From positions 7,394 to 45,456 of the forward strand of contig JAHDCJ010000009.1 of assembly GCA_020629935.1 (NCBI GenBank): a stretch of DNA of 38,063 nucleotides, read 5' to 3'. The notes under the pieces are model-generated. The model had not been told where the DNA came from. It did not search any database and was given only the letters and a program-made list of their open reading frames with translations. The translations under genes were made by a program, and so were the position numbers. The stretch comes from Saprospiraceae bacterium. GTDB lineage: Bacteria > Bacteroidota > Bacteroidia > Chitinophagales > Saprospiraceae. Numbering within the stretch: the first letter of the stretch is position 1; each line of letters begins with the position of its first letter. Shown piece after piece: positions 16,118 through 26,500 of the stretch.

Positions 16118-17569
16118 ATGAATCGAATTCCTTGGTTATTTCTTTTACTTGCTTTTCTAGGAAGTTTTTCTTTAAACTCTTGTAGAAAAACGAGCTTTGC
16201 CAATAAAGCAGATGATATTTTAAGTTTTTCTACAGATACCCTAAAGTTTGATACGGTATTTACGGCACGAGGTTCCGCTACTCGGTTTTTTAAAATTTAT
16301 AATCCACATAATAAATGGTTGAAGGTAGATAAAATAATGCTTGGAGGCGGTGCAAGTTCTCCTTTTCGATTAAATATTGATGGTTTTTCTACGCCTGTAG
16401 TTAATGATATTGAAATTGCGCCAGAAGATAGTTTATATATATATGCGGAAGTGACTATTGATCCAGATGATTTAGATAATCCATTCATTGTGCAAGATTC
16501 GGTATGGTTTGAGACCAATGGAAATACGCAAAAGGTAATGCTTGAAGCTTTTGGACAAAATGCAAATTATATTGGTCGGAGTAATGAGGTTTATGCTTTG
16601 GGATGTAGCGAAAGTATTTGGAATGATCCTAAACCCTATGTTGTACTAGGCTTTTTATTAATTGATAGTTGTGATTTGATTATTCAAGAAGGGACAGAAG
16701 TACATTTTCAAGGTGGAATTTCGTATACGGGAGATGGAATTCCCGTTCCGTCAGGGGTGTTATTTGTAACGCCCAATGCTCATTTAGAAGTGAATGGAAC
16801 ATTAAATAATCCCGTATATTTTCAATCCGATAGAATAGAGCCGGAGTTTGAAAATTCAGCAGGACAATGGGGCGGTATTTGGTTGTTTGAAGGAAGTACA
16901 GGAAATAAGATTCATCATGCGCGCATTCAACATGCCATTGTTGGGATTCGAGTAGATTCTTCTTCTACCTTAGATATTGATAATACCTGGGTATATCAAA
17001 TGGCGAGTTCTGGAATTGTGGCTCGACATGCAGAGATCAATGCGGAGAATTTATTGGTTTTTAATGCAGGATCTTACCATCTTCAATTGGAGCATGGAGG
17101 AAATTATAATTTCGATCATTGTACATTTACCTTTAGTAATCAGACGGGTATTTCACATGAAGACCCGATATTAAGAATAAGTAATTATTGGATTTTTGAA
17201 GATGCTATTGGGAACCGAACCATTCTAGAAAATGACGCAAATGTCAATTTTAATAATTGTATTATTTATGGCCCAAAACCAGAGGAAATTGTACTTGATG
17301 CACCAGAGATTGTTAACGCCAGTATTAATCATAACTTTAATCACTGTTTAATCCGTGTAGATACGTTAAATACCTCTACATTTATTAATCCAGTAATTAA
17401 TGAAGATCCATTATTTAGAGATCCATTTGAATTAGATTACCATTTAGATACGATTATTTCTCCAGCTGTTGATGCAGGAGCTATACTTGCGAGTCCTGTC
17501 ATTTTAGATTTAGATGGAAATCCAAGGGTAAATGCTCCAGATATTGGCTGTTATGAATTTCAAGAATAA
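16118..17569 (+). CDS. Lipoprotein with right-handed beta-helix (choice-of-anchor Q-like end)
   Basis: A 483-residue protein with a lipoprotein signal peptide (LNSC, Cys22). Residues 30-150 look like an Ig-like beta domain (ILSFSTDTLKFDTVF onward). From about 180 the sequence follows the short-strand periodicity of a right-handed parallel beta-helix (GTEVHFQGG, LEVNGTLNNPVYFQSD, WGGIWLFEGSTGNKIHHARIQ). It ends with ILDLDGNPRVNAPDIGCYEF, typical of bacterial surface beta-helix proteins. It is probably exported and may bind or process polysaccharide, though no catalytic residues are evident. It is divergent from hutH across 200 bases of AT-rich DNA where I saw no exact promoter match. Confidence 0.8.
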   Translation: MNRIPWLFLLLAFLGSFSLNSCRKTSFANKADDILSFSTDTLKFDTVFTARGSATRFFKIYNPHNKWLKVDKIMLGGGASSPFRLNIDGFSTPVVNDIEIAPEDSLYIYAEVTIDPDDLDNPFIVQDSVWFETNGNTQKVMLEAFGQNANYIGRSNEVYALGCSESIWNDPKPYVVLGFLLIDSCDLIIQEGTEVHFQGGISYTGDGIPVPSGVLFVTPNAHLEVNGTLNNPVYFQSDRIEPEFENSAGQWGGIWLFEGSTGNKIHHARIQHAIVGIRVDSSSTLDIDNTWVYQMASSGIVARHAEINAENLLVFNAGSYHLQLEHGGNYNFDHCTFTFSNQTGISHEDPILRISNYWIFEDAIGNRTILENDANVNFNNCIIYGPKPEEIVLDAPEIVNASINHNFNHCLIRVDTLNTSTFINPVINEDPLFRDPFELDYHLDTIISPAVDAGAILASPVILDLDGNPRVNAPDIGCYEFQE

Positions 17570-17593
17570 ATTGCTTAGTAAAAGAAGCTTGGA

Positions 17594-18862
17594 TTAATTA
17601 ACTAAGACTTCGTACATATCTTCTGGATTTAAGTATTTTTTTGCCAAGTGTTGCAAGGTTTCTGGAGTAATGGTTTGAATGGTATGAATAAAATCATTGA
17701 AAAACTGATCGTTCATTCCCGACAATACTAACGATCGAATGAGGGAAGCCATATTGAATGGTCCGTCTAAGCTATTTAATAAAATTCCCATCATGTAATT
17801 TTTAACACGAGACAATTCTTCAATAGGAATTAATTCATCTTGTAAGCGGCGAAATTCTTTATAAATTTCAGTTAATGTAGCTTCCGTAACTTCCGAGCCT
17901 ACTTCGGTACTAACGGTAAAATATCCAGCATGAAGAAAGGCTTCCATTCCAGAGTAAATACCATATGTATAACCTTTTTCTTCTCGAATATTATTCATCA
18001 AACGAGAACCAAAATAACCGCCTAATACGGTATTTAAAATTACAAAACCAAGATAATCTTCGTGATCTCTAAGCATAATTTGTCGCCCAATTCGAATAGC
18101 TGTTTGCACAGAATTAGGGATTTTAAAATGCATTTTCTTTTTTGTAAAAGGATTAAATTGATGGGTCTTGCTTATTTTTTCTTTGACCACTAAAGATTGA
18201 CCAAGGGTATTATTTAATTGATCTAAAATGTCTTGATTAATTTTTCCACTCACAAAAATTTTACAATGGCCTGCATGGATACAAGATTCAAAATGTTGAA
18301 TCAAATGTTCGCGTTTTAAACCATCGTACATTGCTACACTACTATTATATCCATAAGGATGATGGTTGCCAAATAATGCCGCCGTAATTTCCTTAAAAGC
18401 GGTTACATCATTTTTGGTCGCATCTACTTTTAATTTTTGCTTTTGATTTTGAACAAAAGTCTCCAATTCCTGAGGTGGAAAGATGGGGTTAGTAAGAATA
18501 TCTGCCAAAATTGGAAGCACTTCAGGTAAGTGACGATGTATGGAAAATAAGGTTAAACTTAAGGTGTCAACATTTCCCGAGGTTCGAAGATTGGCTCCGT
18601 AATAATCTAAATGTTCGGCGATCTCTGCCCCCGTTTTGCTTTGCGTTCCTTCCTTCAATAAAACAGCTGCTGCACGTGAAGCTATAGGATGTGATTCATA
18701 CCAACGACCTGCTTGAAAAACCACTTCTATTTTTACAATATCTTGTGTTCCTTTGTTAATGGCATAGACTGGAATTCCATTATCTAAATGTAGAACCTCG
18801 TATTTCGCTAAGGAAAAAGATTGAATTTCTTTTAATGGTGGTGCTTGATTACGATTCGGCAT
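17594..18862 (-). CDS. M16-family peptidase homologue lacking the zinc site
   Basis: A 422-residue protein with the two-half M16 (pitrilysin/processing-peptidase) fold. The N-terminal half reads VFQAGRWYESHPIASRAAAV, LLKEGTQSKT, EIAEHLDYYGA. The expected HxxEH zinc motif just before the KEGT segment is replaced by SRAAAV, so this subunit should not bind zinc. The C-terminal half keeps NIREEKGYTYGIYS, the Arg/Tyr region that helps form the catalytic chamber in partner subunits. In many bacteria such an inactive subunit is encoded next to a catalytic HxxEH one; no partner is in this window. No signal peptide is seen with this start. Confidence 0.88.
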   Translation of the reverse strand: MPNRNQAPPLKEIQSFSLAKYEVLHLDNGIPVYAINKGTQDIVKIEVVFQAGRWYESHPIASRAAAVLLKEGTQSKTGAEIAEHLDYYGANLRTSGNVDTLSLTLFSIHRHLPEVLPILADILTNPIFPPQELETFVQNQKQKLKVDATKNDVTAFKEITAALFGNHHPYGYNSSVAMYDGLKREHLIQHFESCIHAGHCKIFVSGKINQDILDQLNNTLGQSLVVKEKISKTHQFNPFTKKKMHFKIPNSVQTAIRIGRQIMLRDHEDYLGFVILNTVLGGYFGSRLMNNIREEKGYTYGIYSGMEAFLHAGYFTVSTEVGSEVTEATLTEIYKEFRRLQDELIPIEELSRVKNYMMGILLNSLDGPFNMASLIRSLVLSGMNDQFFNDFIHTIQTITPETLQHLAKKYLNPEDMYEVLVN

Positions 18863-18891
18863 TTCTTATTGCTTAATTATGATATAGATGG

Positions 18892-18899
18892 CAAAGGTA
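18892..18899 (-). promoter_or_regulatory. Candidate Bacteroidota -7 element for the M16 gene
   Basis: The minus strand reads TACCTTTG, an exact TAnnTTTG -7 element, about 30 bases before the M16 start codon. The -33 TTG is not clear; a TTC lies about 20 bases upstream. This gives a plausible short leader. Confidence 0.45.
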
Positions 18900-19044
18900 C
18901 GAAAAGCAATTTAAGTAGAAAGAAAAAAATAGGATTGGCATTTAAATTGTATGAAATAATTAGTGGTTGTTTAGAAAAGAATAATTTTTTATTTTCAGCC
19001 CATTATATAATGTTGTTTTATTTCATATACCAAAAATCATTTAG

Positions 19045-19581
19045 ATGAAACATTATCCATTAATACTCATAGCTATTGCATGTATATTCCTATCTTCTTC
19101 TTGCACTCGATTAACTCCATTTACTGAGAAGCTTTATAAAGCGAATAATTGGTCGGAAAGAGAACTGAAAGATATCCAGTTTTATTTGTCTGATGAGGTA
19201 GTTATTCGTCGTCAAGTGAAAGATGCTTCTTCTGAAATTATTTCTGGAGAAATAAAAATGGTAGACGGTCGCGACGTGGATCAAATTGTATTGAAAAGAA
19301 AAACGCCTGGTGTATTAGAATTTAAGGTAGAAGACAAACCTCATTTAGCGGTATCCTTTGAAGAAGGTAAACATTTTATGTTTGGGCCGAATCCTAAACG
19401 TGGAGGAGAATATCGACTATTGGCTTCCAGTTGGAAGAATAAAGTGGGGAAGATTAATTATGATGACAAGGTTTATTATACCGAAGCAGGAAATGGAACT
19501 GCGGGTTTAATGGTCAATTTGAAAAAAATCAAACGATTAGAAGTCGATACCCGAAAAGTGAAAGGGCGAACGGTTAAATAA
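19045..19581 (+). CDS. Small lipoprotein of unknown function
   Basis: A 178-residue protein with lipoprotein signal (LSSSC, Cys20). The mature part is predicted beta-rich and basic at the end (KVKGRTVK). Recognisable runs are WSERELKDIQFYLSD (about 36-50) and a later KHFMFGPNPKRGGEYRLLAS. I do not recognise a named family, though the layout is like lipoproteins common in Bacteroidota. It is divergent from the M16 gene, and its last 8 bases overlap the 3' end of pcm on the other strand, so the two messages are convergent and overlapping. Confidence 0.75.
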   Translation: MKHYPLILIAIACIFLSSSCTRLTPFTEKLYKANNWSERELKDIQFYLSDEVVIRRQVKDASSEIISGEIKMVDGRDVDQIVLKRKTPGVLEFKVEDKPHLAVSFEEGKHFMFGPNPKRGGEYRLLASSWKNKVGKINYDDKVYYTEAGNGTAGLMVNLKKIKRLEVDTRKVKGRTVK

Positions 19582-20230
19582 TTTCGTCGTTTAATCCTTT
19601 CAAAAAAGGAACAAAACGAAAAATTCCAAAAGATTCTTGAACGAATTCATCGGTAGTCTTACGGGTGATTCTAAGCATTGTTTTATCTTCATTATCGCCT
19701 ACAGGAATGACTAAAACACCTCCTATTGTTAATTGTTGAAGTAGTGCATCAGGGATATTATCGGAGCCTGCTGTAACTAGTATTTTGTCAAAAGGAGCAA
19801 AAGAAGGAAGCCCTTTATATCCATCTTTATAATAACCTCTAATCTGAGGAAGATTAAGGCTTTTAAACATTTTTTGAGAAAAATCGAATAAACTTTTTTG
19901 GCGTTCAATAGTAAATACACGCGCTTTTAATAAGGCCAAAACACTCGCTTGATAACCCGAACCTGTCCCAATTTCTAATACTTTTTCTTTGGGTTTTATC
20001 TCTAATAAATTGGTTTGAAAAGCAACGGTAAAAGGTTGTGAAATGGTTTGTCCTGACAAAATTGGGAATGCAATATCTTCATAAGCACGCTCCTCAAATG
20101 CTTTGTCTAAGAAAAAATGTCGAGGAATGAGACCAATAACTTCAAGTATTTCCGAATTGCTTATCCCCTTTTCTTTTAGGTGTTGCACCAGTTTTTTTCT
20201 TAAGCCTTTGTGTCGATATGAATCCGTCAT
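19574..20230 (-). CDS. pcm: Protein-L-isoaspartate O-methyltransferase
   Basis: A 218-residue cytoplasmic enzyme that methylates L-isoaspartyl residues in damaged proteins using S-adenosylmethionine, starting their repair. The substrate-site motif SGQTISQPF is at 59-67, and SAM motif I (VLEIGTGSGY) at 84-93. Length is normal for the family. The last codons overlap the convergent lipoprotein gene by 8 bases. It is divergent from the phosphohexomutase gene, with about 106 bases between starts. Confidence 0.92.
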   Translation of the reverse strand: MTDSYRHKGLRKKLVQHLKEKGISNSEILEVIGLIPRHFFLDKAFEERAYEDIAFPILSGQTISQPFTVAFQTNLLEIKPKEKVLEIGTGSGYQASVLALLKARVFTIERQKSLFDFSQKMFKSLNLPQIRGYYKDGYKGLPSFAPFDKILVTAGSDNIPDALLQQLTIGGVLVIPVGDNEDKTMLRITRKTTDEFVQESFGIFRFVPFLKGLNDEII

Positions 20231-20306
20231 TTAAGTATTCTCGTATAATTTTATGTACAAATAACAAAAAATAAGATAAGGAGACGAATATTTTTTGAAA
20301 TTTAGT

Positions 20307-20314
20307 TATTTTGC
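20307..20314 (+). promoter_or_regulatory. Candidate -7 element for the phosphohexomutase gene
   Basis: TTATTTTG followed by CCG differs by one base from TAnnTTTG and lies 22 bases before the ATG at 20337. I found no well-spaced -33 TTG, so this is a weak call. Confidence 0.3.
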
Positions 20315-20336
20315 CGTTCAATAATAAATACAAAAG

Positions 20337-21734
20337 ATGACAAAAATTAAATTTGGGACAGATGGGTGGAGAGCCATCATTGCTAAAGATTATACTATTG
20401 ACAATCTTATGCGTGTGGCTGAAGGCACCGCTAGATGGTTAAAAGAGAACAAAGGCACGAAGGTGGTGATTGGGCATGACTGTCGATTTGGCGGAAAAAT
20501 GTTTGCAGAAAAAGCAGCTCAAGTGATCGGATATCATGGAATAAAAGTACACCTTGCTCAAGGTTTTGTATCTACACCAATGGTTTCGCTAGGGGTAACT
20601 AAAACGAAAGCAGATATTGGTATTGTAATTACAGCTAGTCACAATCCTCCTTCTTATAATGGGTTTAAATTGAAATCTTCTTTTGGAGGACCTACGATTC
20701 CTAAGCACATTGCAGAAGTGGAGAATTTAATTCCTGAAGAAGTTACCCATAAGTTGCCTTCTTTAGAAGATATGCATAATGATGGCTTACTTAATTATAT
20801 CAATTTGGAAGATTTGTATGTAAGCCAAGTGGAAGACTACTTTGATATGAATGCGATTCGGAATTCTGGAATTCGATTGGCTTATGATGCCATGTATGGC
20901 GCAGGACAAGACGCAATGAAGCGGTTAATGCCCAATGCAGATTTTTTGCATTGCGATGATAATCCTTCTTTCCGAGGGCAGGCGCCAGAGCCGATTCATC
21001 GAAATTTACAAGAACTATCTCAGTATATTAAAGATCATGAAGAAATTGATTGTGGTTTAGCTAATGATGGTGACGCAGATCGGATTGGGATGTATGATGG
21101 CGATGGAAATTTTGTAGATTCTCATCATCTCTTATTATTGCTTTTGTATTATTTATACAATTATAAAAAAGAAACAGGGAAAGTGATTATTACTTTTTCG
21201 GTTACGGACAAAATGAAAAAACTATGTGAAAAATATGGTTTAGAATATGAAGTAACCAAAATTGGATTTAAGTATATTGCTGAAATCATGACCAAAGAAG
21301 ATGTATTGGTTGGAGGAGAAGAATCTGGAGGAATTGCTGCTAAAGGTCATATCCCAGAACGCGATGGAATTTGGATGGGCTTATTGATTCTAGAATTTAT
21401 GGCAAAGACAGGAAAGTCGCTCAAAGAATTGATTGCAGAGGTTTATGCAGAAGTAGGACCATTTTCTTTTGATCGAGATGACCTTCATATTGATGAATCC
21501 ATTAAACAAGAAATTATTCAAAATTGTAAAGCTGGAAAATACACGGCTTTTGGGGACCATAAAATTATCAAGACAGAGGATATTGATGGATATAAATTTT
21601 ATTTCTCTGATGATGAATGGGTAATGATTCGTCCTTCGGGTACAGAACCCGTGCTAAGGGTTTATGCACAGGCTCCTGATGCAGCGGGTGTACGGACATT
21701 ACTAGATGCCACACACGCCACCTTACAAGGATAG
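20337..21734 (+). CDS. Phosphoglucomutase/phosphomannomutase family protein
   Basis: A 465-residue alpha-D-phosphohexomutase that moves phosphate between C1 and C6 (or C1 of an amino sugar) of hexose phosphates. All four active-site loops are present: phosphoserine TASHNP with Ser101, the metal loop DGDADR near 244-249, the sugar-specificity loop GGEESGG near 325-331, and the phosphate loop RPSGTEP near 432-438. The sugar loop is compatible with glucose or mannose phosphate; the exact substrate cannot be fixed. It starts FGTDGWRAII, as in the family. A strong hairpin terminator follows 19 bases after the stop. Confidence 0.9.
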   Translation: MTKIKFGTDGWRAIIAKDYTIDNLMRVAEGTARWLKENKGTKVVIGHDCRFGGKMFAEKAAQVIGYHGIKVHLAQGFVSTPMVSLGVTKTKADIGIVITASHNPPSYNGFKLKSSFGGPTIPKHIAEVENLIPEEVTHKLPSLEDMHNDGLLNYINLEDLYVSQVEDYFDMNAIRNSGIRLAYDAMYGAGQDAMKRLMPNADFLHCDDNPSFRGQAPEPIHRNLQELSQYIKDHEEIDCGLANDGDADRIGMYDGDGNFVDSHHLLLLLLYYLYNYKKETGKVIITFSVTDKMKKLCEKYGLEYEVTKIGFKYIAEIMTKEDVLVGGEESGGIAAKGHIPERDGIWMGLLILEFMAKTGKSLKELIAEVYAEVGPFSFDRDDLHIDESIKQEIIQNCKAGKYTAFGDHKIIKTEDIDGYKFYFSDDEWVMIRPSGTEPVLRVYAQAPDAAGVRTLLDATHATLQG

Positions 21735-21753
21735 AAATTAAATTTTAAAAAAT

Positions 21754-21785
21754 AAAAATGCCGACTTGCACAAGTCGGCATTTTT
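21754..21785 (+). terminator. Rho-independent terminator after the phosphohexomutase gene
   Basis: A perfect 15-bp inverted repeat (21754-21768 against 21771-21785) with core GCCGACTTG/CAAGTCGGC is flanked by A-run and T-run, so it can work on either strand. It ends transcription 19 bases after the mutase stop codon and directly before the DUF2279 gene. Confidence 0.92.
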
Positions 21786-21803
21786 ATTGTGCGAATTATT
21801 TAT

Positions 21804-22799
21804 ATGAAATCTTTTATCAAACCTTTTATCGTTTTATGCCTTATTTTTTGTGTAGTTCAAGTAGAAGCACAAAAGAGTAAGACGCCTTTTTTTCATCCTG
21901 TTGATAGTTTTAGTAAAGCTCGGTTTTGGGGCTTGACAGGAACAACAGCGGTAGGGTATACAGGAGTAGTTACGGGATTAAGTAAGTTGTGGTATGCGAA
22001 TTATCCAAGATCAAAATTTCATCTTTTTAATGATTTAGGAGAATGGAAGGATATGGATAAAATGGGGCATTTATTTACTGCTTATTTTCAAAGTAAATGG
22101 GCTAAACAAGCTTACGCATGGACTGGACTTTCCAATAAGGGATCGATATGGGCAGGGATGACCGCAGGGACTTTATTTCAAACTACATTGGAGGTTTTAG
22201 ATGGCTTTTCAGAAGAGTGGGGTTTTTCTATTGGAGATGTAGCTTTTAATACTTCAGGGGTATTATTAATGGGAGGTCAAGAATGGCTTTGGGATGAACA
22301 GCGGATTGTATTGAAGTTATCTTCACATCGGGTAAAATACCCAGATGCTCTTTTTAATGCAAGTATGGGAAATGGAATGTCTTCACAAAAGATTAGAGCC
22401 GCAGAACTTTATGGAACAAGCTTGCCTGAAATGTTTATTAAAGAGTATAATGGATTAACTATTTGGGCTTCCGTTAATATTCGTTCCTTTATAAAAAAGG
22501 AAAAGACTTGGGTCCCTTCTTGGTTAAATGTGGCCGCAGGTTATGGCGCAGAAAATTTATTTGGAGGGTATAATAATTCTTGGGAAGATAGCGAAGGAAA
22601 CATCTTTGTATTAGATCGAGATGCATACCCTCGCTATCGTCAATATTTTTTATCCTTTGATATAGATTTTACACGAATTAAAACCAAACATAGAGCGCTT
22701 CAAATTTTATTTAATTTAGTCAATATTATAAAAATACCTGCCCCCGCATTGGAATATAATTCGCTTGGGAAATTTAAATTTCGTCCGTTTTATTTCTAA
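21804..22799 (+). CDS. DUF2279-family exported protein
   Basis: A 331-residue protein from ATG 21804. A GTG at 21789 would add five residues and abuts the terminator, so the ATG before the signal peptide (MKSFIKPF, cut near VEAQ) is preferred. Family marks are DKMGHLFTAYFQSKWA, LEVLDGFSEEWGFSIGDVAFNT, QEWLWDEQRI and SLPEMFIKEYNGLTIW. These proteins are common in Bacteroidota and have no known function; several small hydrophobic helices and the C-terminal Phe point to an envelope location. No promoter was found in the short gap after the terminator. Confidence 0.82.
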   Translation: MKSFIKPFIVLCLIFCVVQVEAQKSKTPFFHPVDSFSKARFWGLTGTTAVGYTGVVTGLSKLWYANYPRSKFHLFNDLGEWKDMDKMGHLFTAYFQSKWAKQAYAWTGLSNKGSIWAGMTAGTLFQTTLEVLDGFSEEWGFSIGDVAFNTSGVLLMGGQEWLWDEQRIVLKLSSHRVKYPDALFNASMGNGMSSQKIRAAELYGTSLPEMFIKEYNGLTIWASVNIRSFIKKEKTWVPSWLNVAAGYGAENLFGGYNNSWEDSEGNIFVLDRDAYPRYRQYFLSFDIDFTRIKTKHRALQILFNLVNIIKIPAPALEYNSLGKFKFRPFYF

Positions 22800-22819
22800 A
22801 AAAGATATTCCCTTTCTCT

Positions 22820-23218
22820 TTATTGGATTTCAATTAGATAGGCTTTAAAAGAAGATTGTCCACGCGTATCTTCTACTAAAAAGGTAATGTCTACCATATC
22901 TCCACTTGTATACTCTGCTGGGTCAATAAAAAATTGATAGCTTACTGCTTGTGATTGCCCAACTAAATCTCCTTGCGCTAAAATCGTAGATCCTGCGGAT
23001 TCATTTTTAATAAAATAACGATCCAATTCATCATTATCTGTTGCATCGAAAGTAAAGGAAACGGTTTCACTTAGATCGTGTTGTCCTGAAGTCGCTGTAG
23101 TTAGGGTTCCATTTACGGTAAAGTTTTGAACTGCTGGATTTTCTTTATCTGTTTGGCAACTCCAAAATCCACAAATTAAAAAGGCCATAGACAGAAATAA
23201 ACCAAAATTCTTTTTCAT
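22820..23218 (-). CDS. Small lipoprotein with an Ig-like beta domain
   Basis: A 132-residue protein with a lipoprotein signal ending WSC (Cys21). The mature 110 residues are predicted all-beta (VSFTFDATDNDELDRYFI, VSYQFFIDP, VDITFLVEDTRGQS), like a single Ig/cadherin-type domain. The dispersed acidic residues could bind calcium. It has no enzyme motif. It is convergent with the DUF2279 gene across 20 bases. The upstream gap contains an inverted repeat 37 bases before its start codon. Confidence 0.7.
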   Translation of the reverse strand: MKKNFGLFLSMAFLICGFWSCQTDKENPAVQNFTVNGTLTTATSGQHDLSETVSFTFDATDNDELDRYFIKNESAGSTILAQGDLVGQSQAVSYQFFIDPAEYTSGDMVDITFLVEDTRGQSSFKAYLIEIQ

Positions 23219-23255
23219 TATATTTGTTTTAATTTAAAAATTCTTGTTAATGTGT

Positions 23256-23282
23256 AAGGTAAAAGATCATTATCTTTTCCTT
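23256..23282. promoter_or_regulatory. Inverted repeat upstream of the small Ig-like lipoprotein gene
   Basis: AAAAGAT-CATT-ATCTTTT is a perfect 7-bp arm pair that extends to AAGG/CCTT with one bulged base. It lies in the 305-base gap between the lipoprotein and the Ig-repeat protein genes. It could be an operator. The rest of this gap is AT-rich and, apart from the terminator at 23473-23504, shows nothing I can name. Confidence 0.3.
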
Positions 23283-23472
23283 GTACGTAATCAAATCACC
23301 AAAAAATGAGCCAAATTATTTATTTAAGCCATAATAATTTATGGTTGTTCGATTTACATAGGTTGGAAAAATAAGTGGATTATTGGATAAAAATAATAAA
23401 TATTTGATCAAACTATAAGCAATTGATACGATTTTACTTTCTTAAAGTAAGTTCATCTTTTTATAAAAATAA

Positions 23473-23504
23473 AAAAGGACGAAACTATTTAGTTTCGCCC
23501 TTTT
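23473..23504 (-). terminator. Terminator of the Ig-repeat protein gene
   Basis: Arms 23473-23486 and 23491-23504 pair with a 4-base loop. The single mismatch becomes a G-U pair only in the minus-strand RNA, which then ends in a U-run, so this serves the minus-strand Ig-repeat gene that stops 20 bases upstream of it. Confidence 0.85.
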
Positions 23505-23523
23505 CTTCTCTGACATTTATTGT

Positions 23524-26500
23524 TTATCTACTCGGTATAGTAATCGTTTCTGAAGTAGTTTGCCCTGTTTTAGATTTTGCAATAATTTCGATTTTATTGT
23601 TCATCCCTGGCTTTAAGGCAATGGTTGATTTTAATAATTTTGTAGTTCCATTATAAGAAAATGAGCTGTATGGTACGCCATTGACTTTAATTTGAACGCC
23701 ACCTTTTCCACTGATCCCATTAATTGCAGCAACCACTGCGACACTATTTGATTTACCCGCTTTCGCAGCAATTTTAGGTTTTACAATAACTATTCGTGGG
23801 CCATTTCCTCGTTTTACATGTACCACTTTTCCTGTAGAACTTCCTTGTCCTTTTGCATTTTTAGCCGTAACTTTTATTACATTAATTCCTTCCTTCAAAG
23901 GAATGCTTGCCGTAGCGATGTTAGATTTAAGAATAAATCTTACAGGTTGATTATTAACGGTCATTACTACATTCCCATCAGCTAAATTATTGATTGTAGC
24001 CTTTAACGGATAGGTACTTAATGAAGAATAAGTAGTTCCACTTAATGTACCTAAAGTTACGATTGGGCGTGAAGTAGGAATAGTACTACCCGTTCTAGGG
24101 TTTGAGCTTCCTGCTTTTCCTGATGTCGATCCACCTTTTCCTCCAGTATTGGTATTCCCAACATTTGGCGAACTTGCTGGTTTTGGACTAGAAGGTTTAT
24201 TCCCAGTACTTGGTTTCGTGTTACTTCCCCATCCCATGTCTCCACTTTCTTCTTTATACTTTACAATGGTTTGCATTGGTGTAGTTCCAGTAGCGTTTGT
24301 TGCCACTAAACGAATTACGTTTGTCCCTGGGCGTAAAGTTACACTCGCATTAAATTGTTCTGTATTTTCACTGTAATTAAATGGTCTGTTTTGTCCATTT
24401 ACCGTAAAGGTAATTTGGCTTTTTGTAACCGAAGTAACCTGTGCATTTACATTAATTTGTGCACTAGGTGAAGTATATGGATTGGTTGGAGGACTCGAAA
24501 TCTTTGTTATTGGTAAAGGCAATGGAACGACTTTTACAATACTTCGACTCTCTGTATCTTTACCATCACTGTTGGTTGCTGTAATTGTAATTACATTTGA
24601 TCCTTCTACTAAAGAAACAGTTGAAGAGAATCCTCCATTCGCATTGTTAAATACAAAACTATTTGTTGCTTGACCATTTACAGAGAAGGTTACATTACCT
24701 CCATCTTCCAAACCACTTATCGCTGCCTGTACTTTGTATGAATTACTTTCTACTGTTACGGTTTGTTGATTCGGACGTATGTAAGTAATCACTGGTGGAT
24801 TTTTATCTCCAGAAGTTAAAGATCCAGTGCCATAATTAATGGTACAATTGTCGTTATCTGATCCTGCACTATTTGTTCCTGTAATCTGAATCGTATTCGT
24901 TCCCTTTTTCAAATTGATAGGAGCTTTAAATATTCCTGTAGATGGATTAAAGGTAAACGCAGTAGTAGTTTTACTATTAAGTACAAATCGTATTTGATCT
25001 TTACGATCTACATTTTTAATGGTCGCTTGAATCGTAGTTGACTGAGCAGTCGATTTAAATGGACATGCGTTTGGTCTTGTAATATTTACTGTTGGTTTTG
25101 ATGGCGATATAGGCGTATATACTATCGTACCAGAATCGGAATCTGTTCCAGTAGAATTTGACGCTTTAATTACTACGGTGTTCGTTCCTGCTTTAACAGT
25201 TACATTGGCATTTAGCACATCCGTAGTTGTATTATAAGTAAAGTCAGTCAAGGTTTTCCCATTAAGAGTAAAACGAATTTCATTCTTACTGTTCACATTT
25301 TTTACATCCGCTACAATTTTTACTGAAGTCGAATTTGCAGTGTATGGATTTTTTGAAGGCGTAGTAATATTTACAATTGGTTTTGCCTGTGGCGAATGAT
25401 AATTAATCGTTCGCGTATCGGTGGCAGAACCTGCCGAATTGGTCGCTTGAATAACGACCGCATTATTTCCTTCTACCAAATTAATGCTTGAGGTTAAGGT
25501 ATTATTTTCTGCATTATAAGCAAAGCTGGTAATCGTTTTTCCATTCACCGTATATCGAATATCGTTCTTGCTAGTTACTCCAGTTACCGTTGCAATTACT
25601 CCTGTAGTTGCCGAAGTGGCAATATAAGGATCTGCTCCAGGCTTTGTAATAGTAACCGTTGGTTTTGGTGTTGGCGCATTGTAAATCACCACCTGCGAAT
25701 CACTATCCGTTCCTGAACTATTCGAAACCTTGATGATGATATTATTATTTCCAGGAGACAATTTATGTCCCGCAACAATTTCTCCTTTTGTAGGATTAAA
25801 TGTATACGTCGTTACATTTTTTCCATTAATCGTATATTGAATTTCATTTTTACTTTTAACCCCTTTTGTATTCGCTTTAATTTGAACACTTGAAGTAGAA
25901 GAGGTGTATGGATTTGCAGTAGGTTGTACGATATCCACCCCAGGACCTTCAGTAAAAGGAATCGTATATTTGATTTTTTGTGTATCAGAATCACTACCAT
26001 CACTATTTTGAGCAGTAATTTTTACCACCGTTGTTCCAGGCTTCCAGGTCGTATTACTAATGAAAGAATTTGAACTTGGGTTAAAGGTAAAGTTCGTGCT
26101 ACGTACATTATTAATTGTATACGTAATTTGATTTTTACTAGTAATGTTCGTAATCGTTGCTTGTACTTTTCCATTAGAAGAAGAAGTCGTGTATGGATTT
26201 CCTGTTGGGAAAACGATATCTACATTAGGTGGTCTTCTTGTATTTCCTCCTTGTGGATATGACCCAGGCTCACAATCTTCTGGATTGGTAGACGTTGGAT
26301 TTCCATTAGAAGGATTGTTGTTTCCATTGTTCGGATTATTATTCCCATTATTTGGGTTGTTATTTCCTGTCGTTGGATTAGATGTCGCAGGATTAGACGG
26401 TGTAGTCGGATAAGATGGTGCCGTAGGATCATTATAAACAAAAGTGGTAATGGCAAAATCATCTCCTACACTGTTCGTAGCCGTTATTTCTACATTGTTT

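Noticed and set aside
18935-18951. Second sigma-54-like site TTGGCATTTAAATTGTA upstream of the lipoprotein gene at 19045
   Set aside because: The -12 element reads GT instead of GC and the site lies about 95 bases from the start codon; too weak to call.
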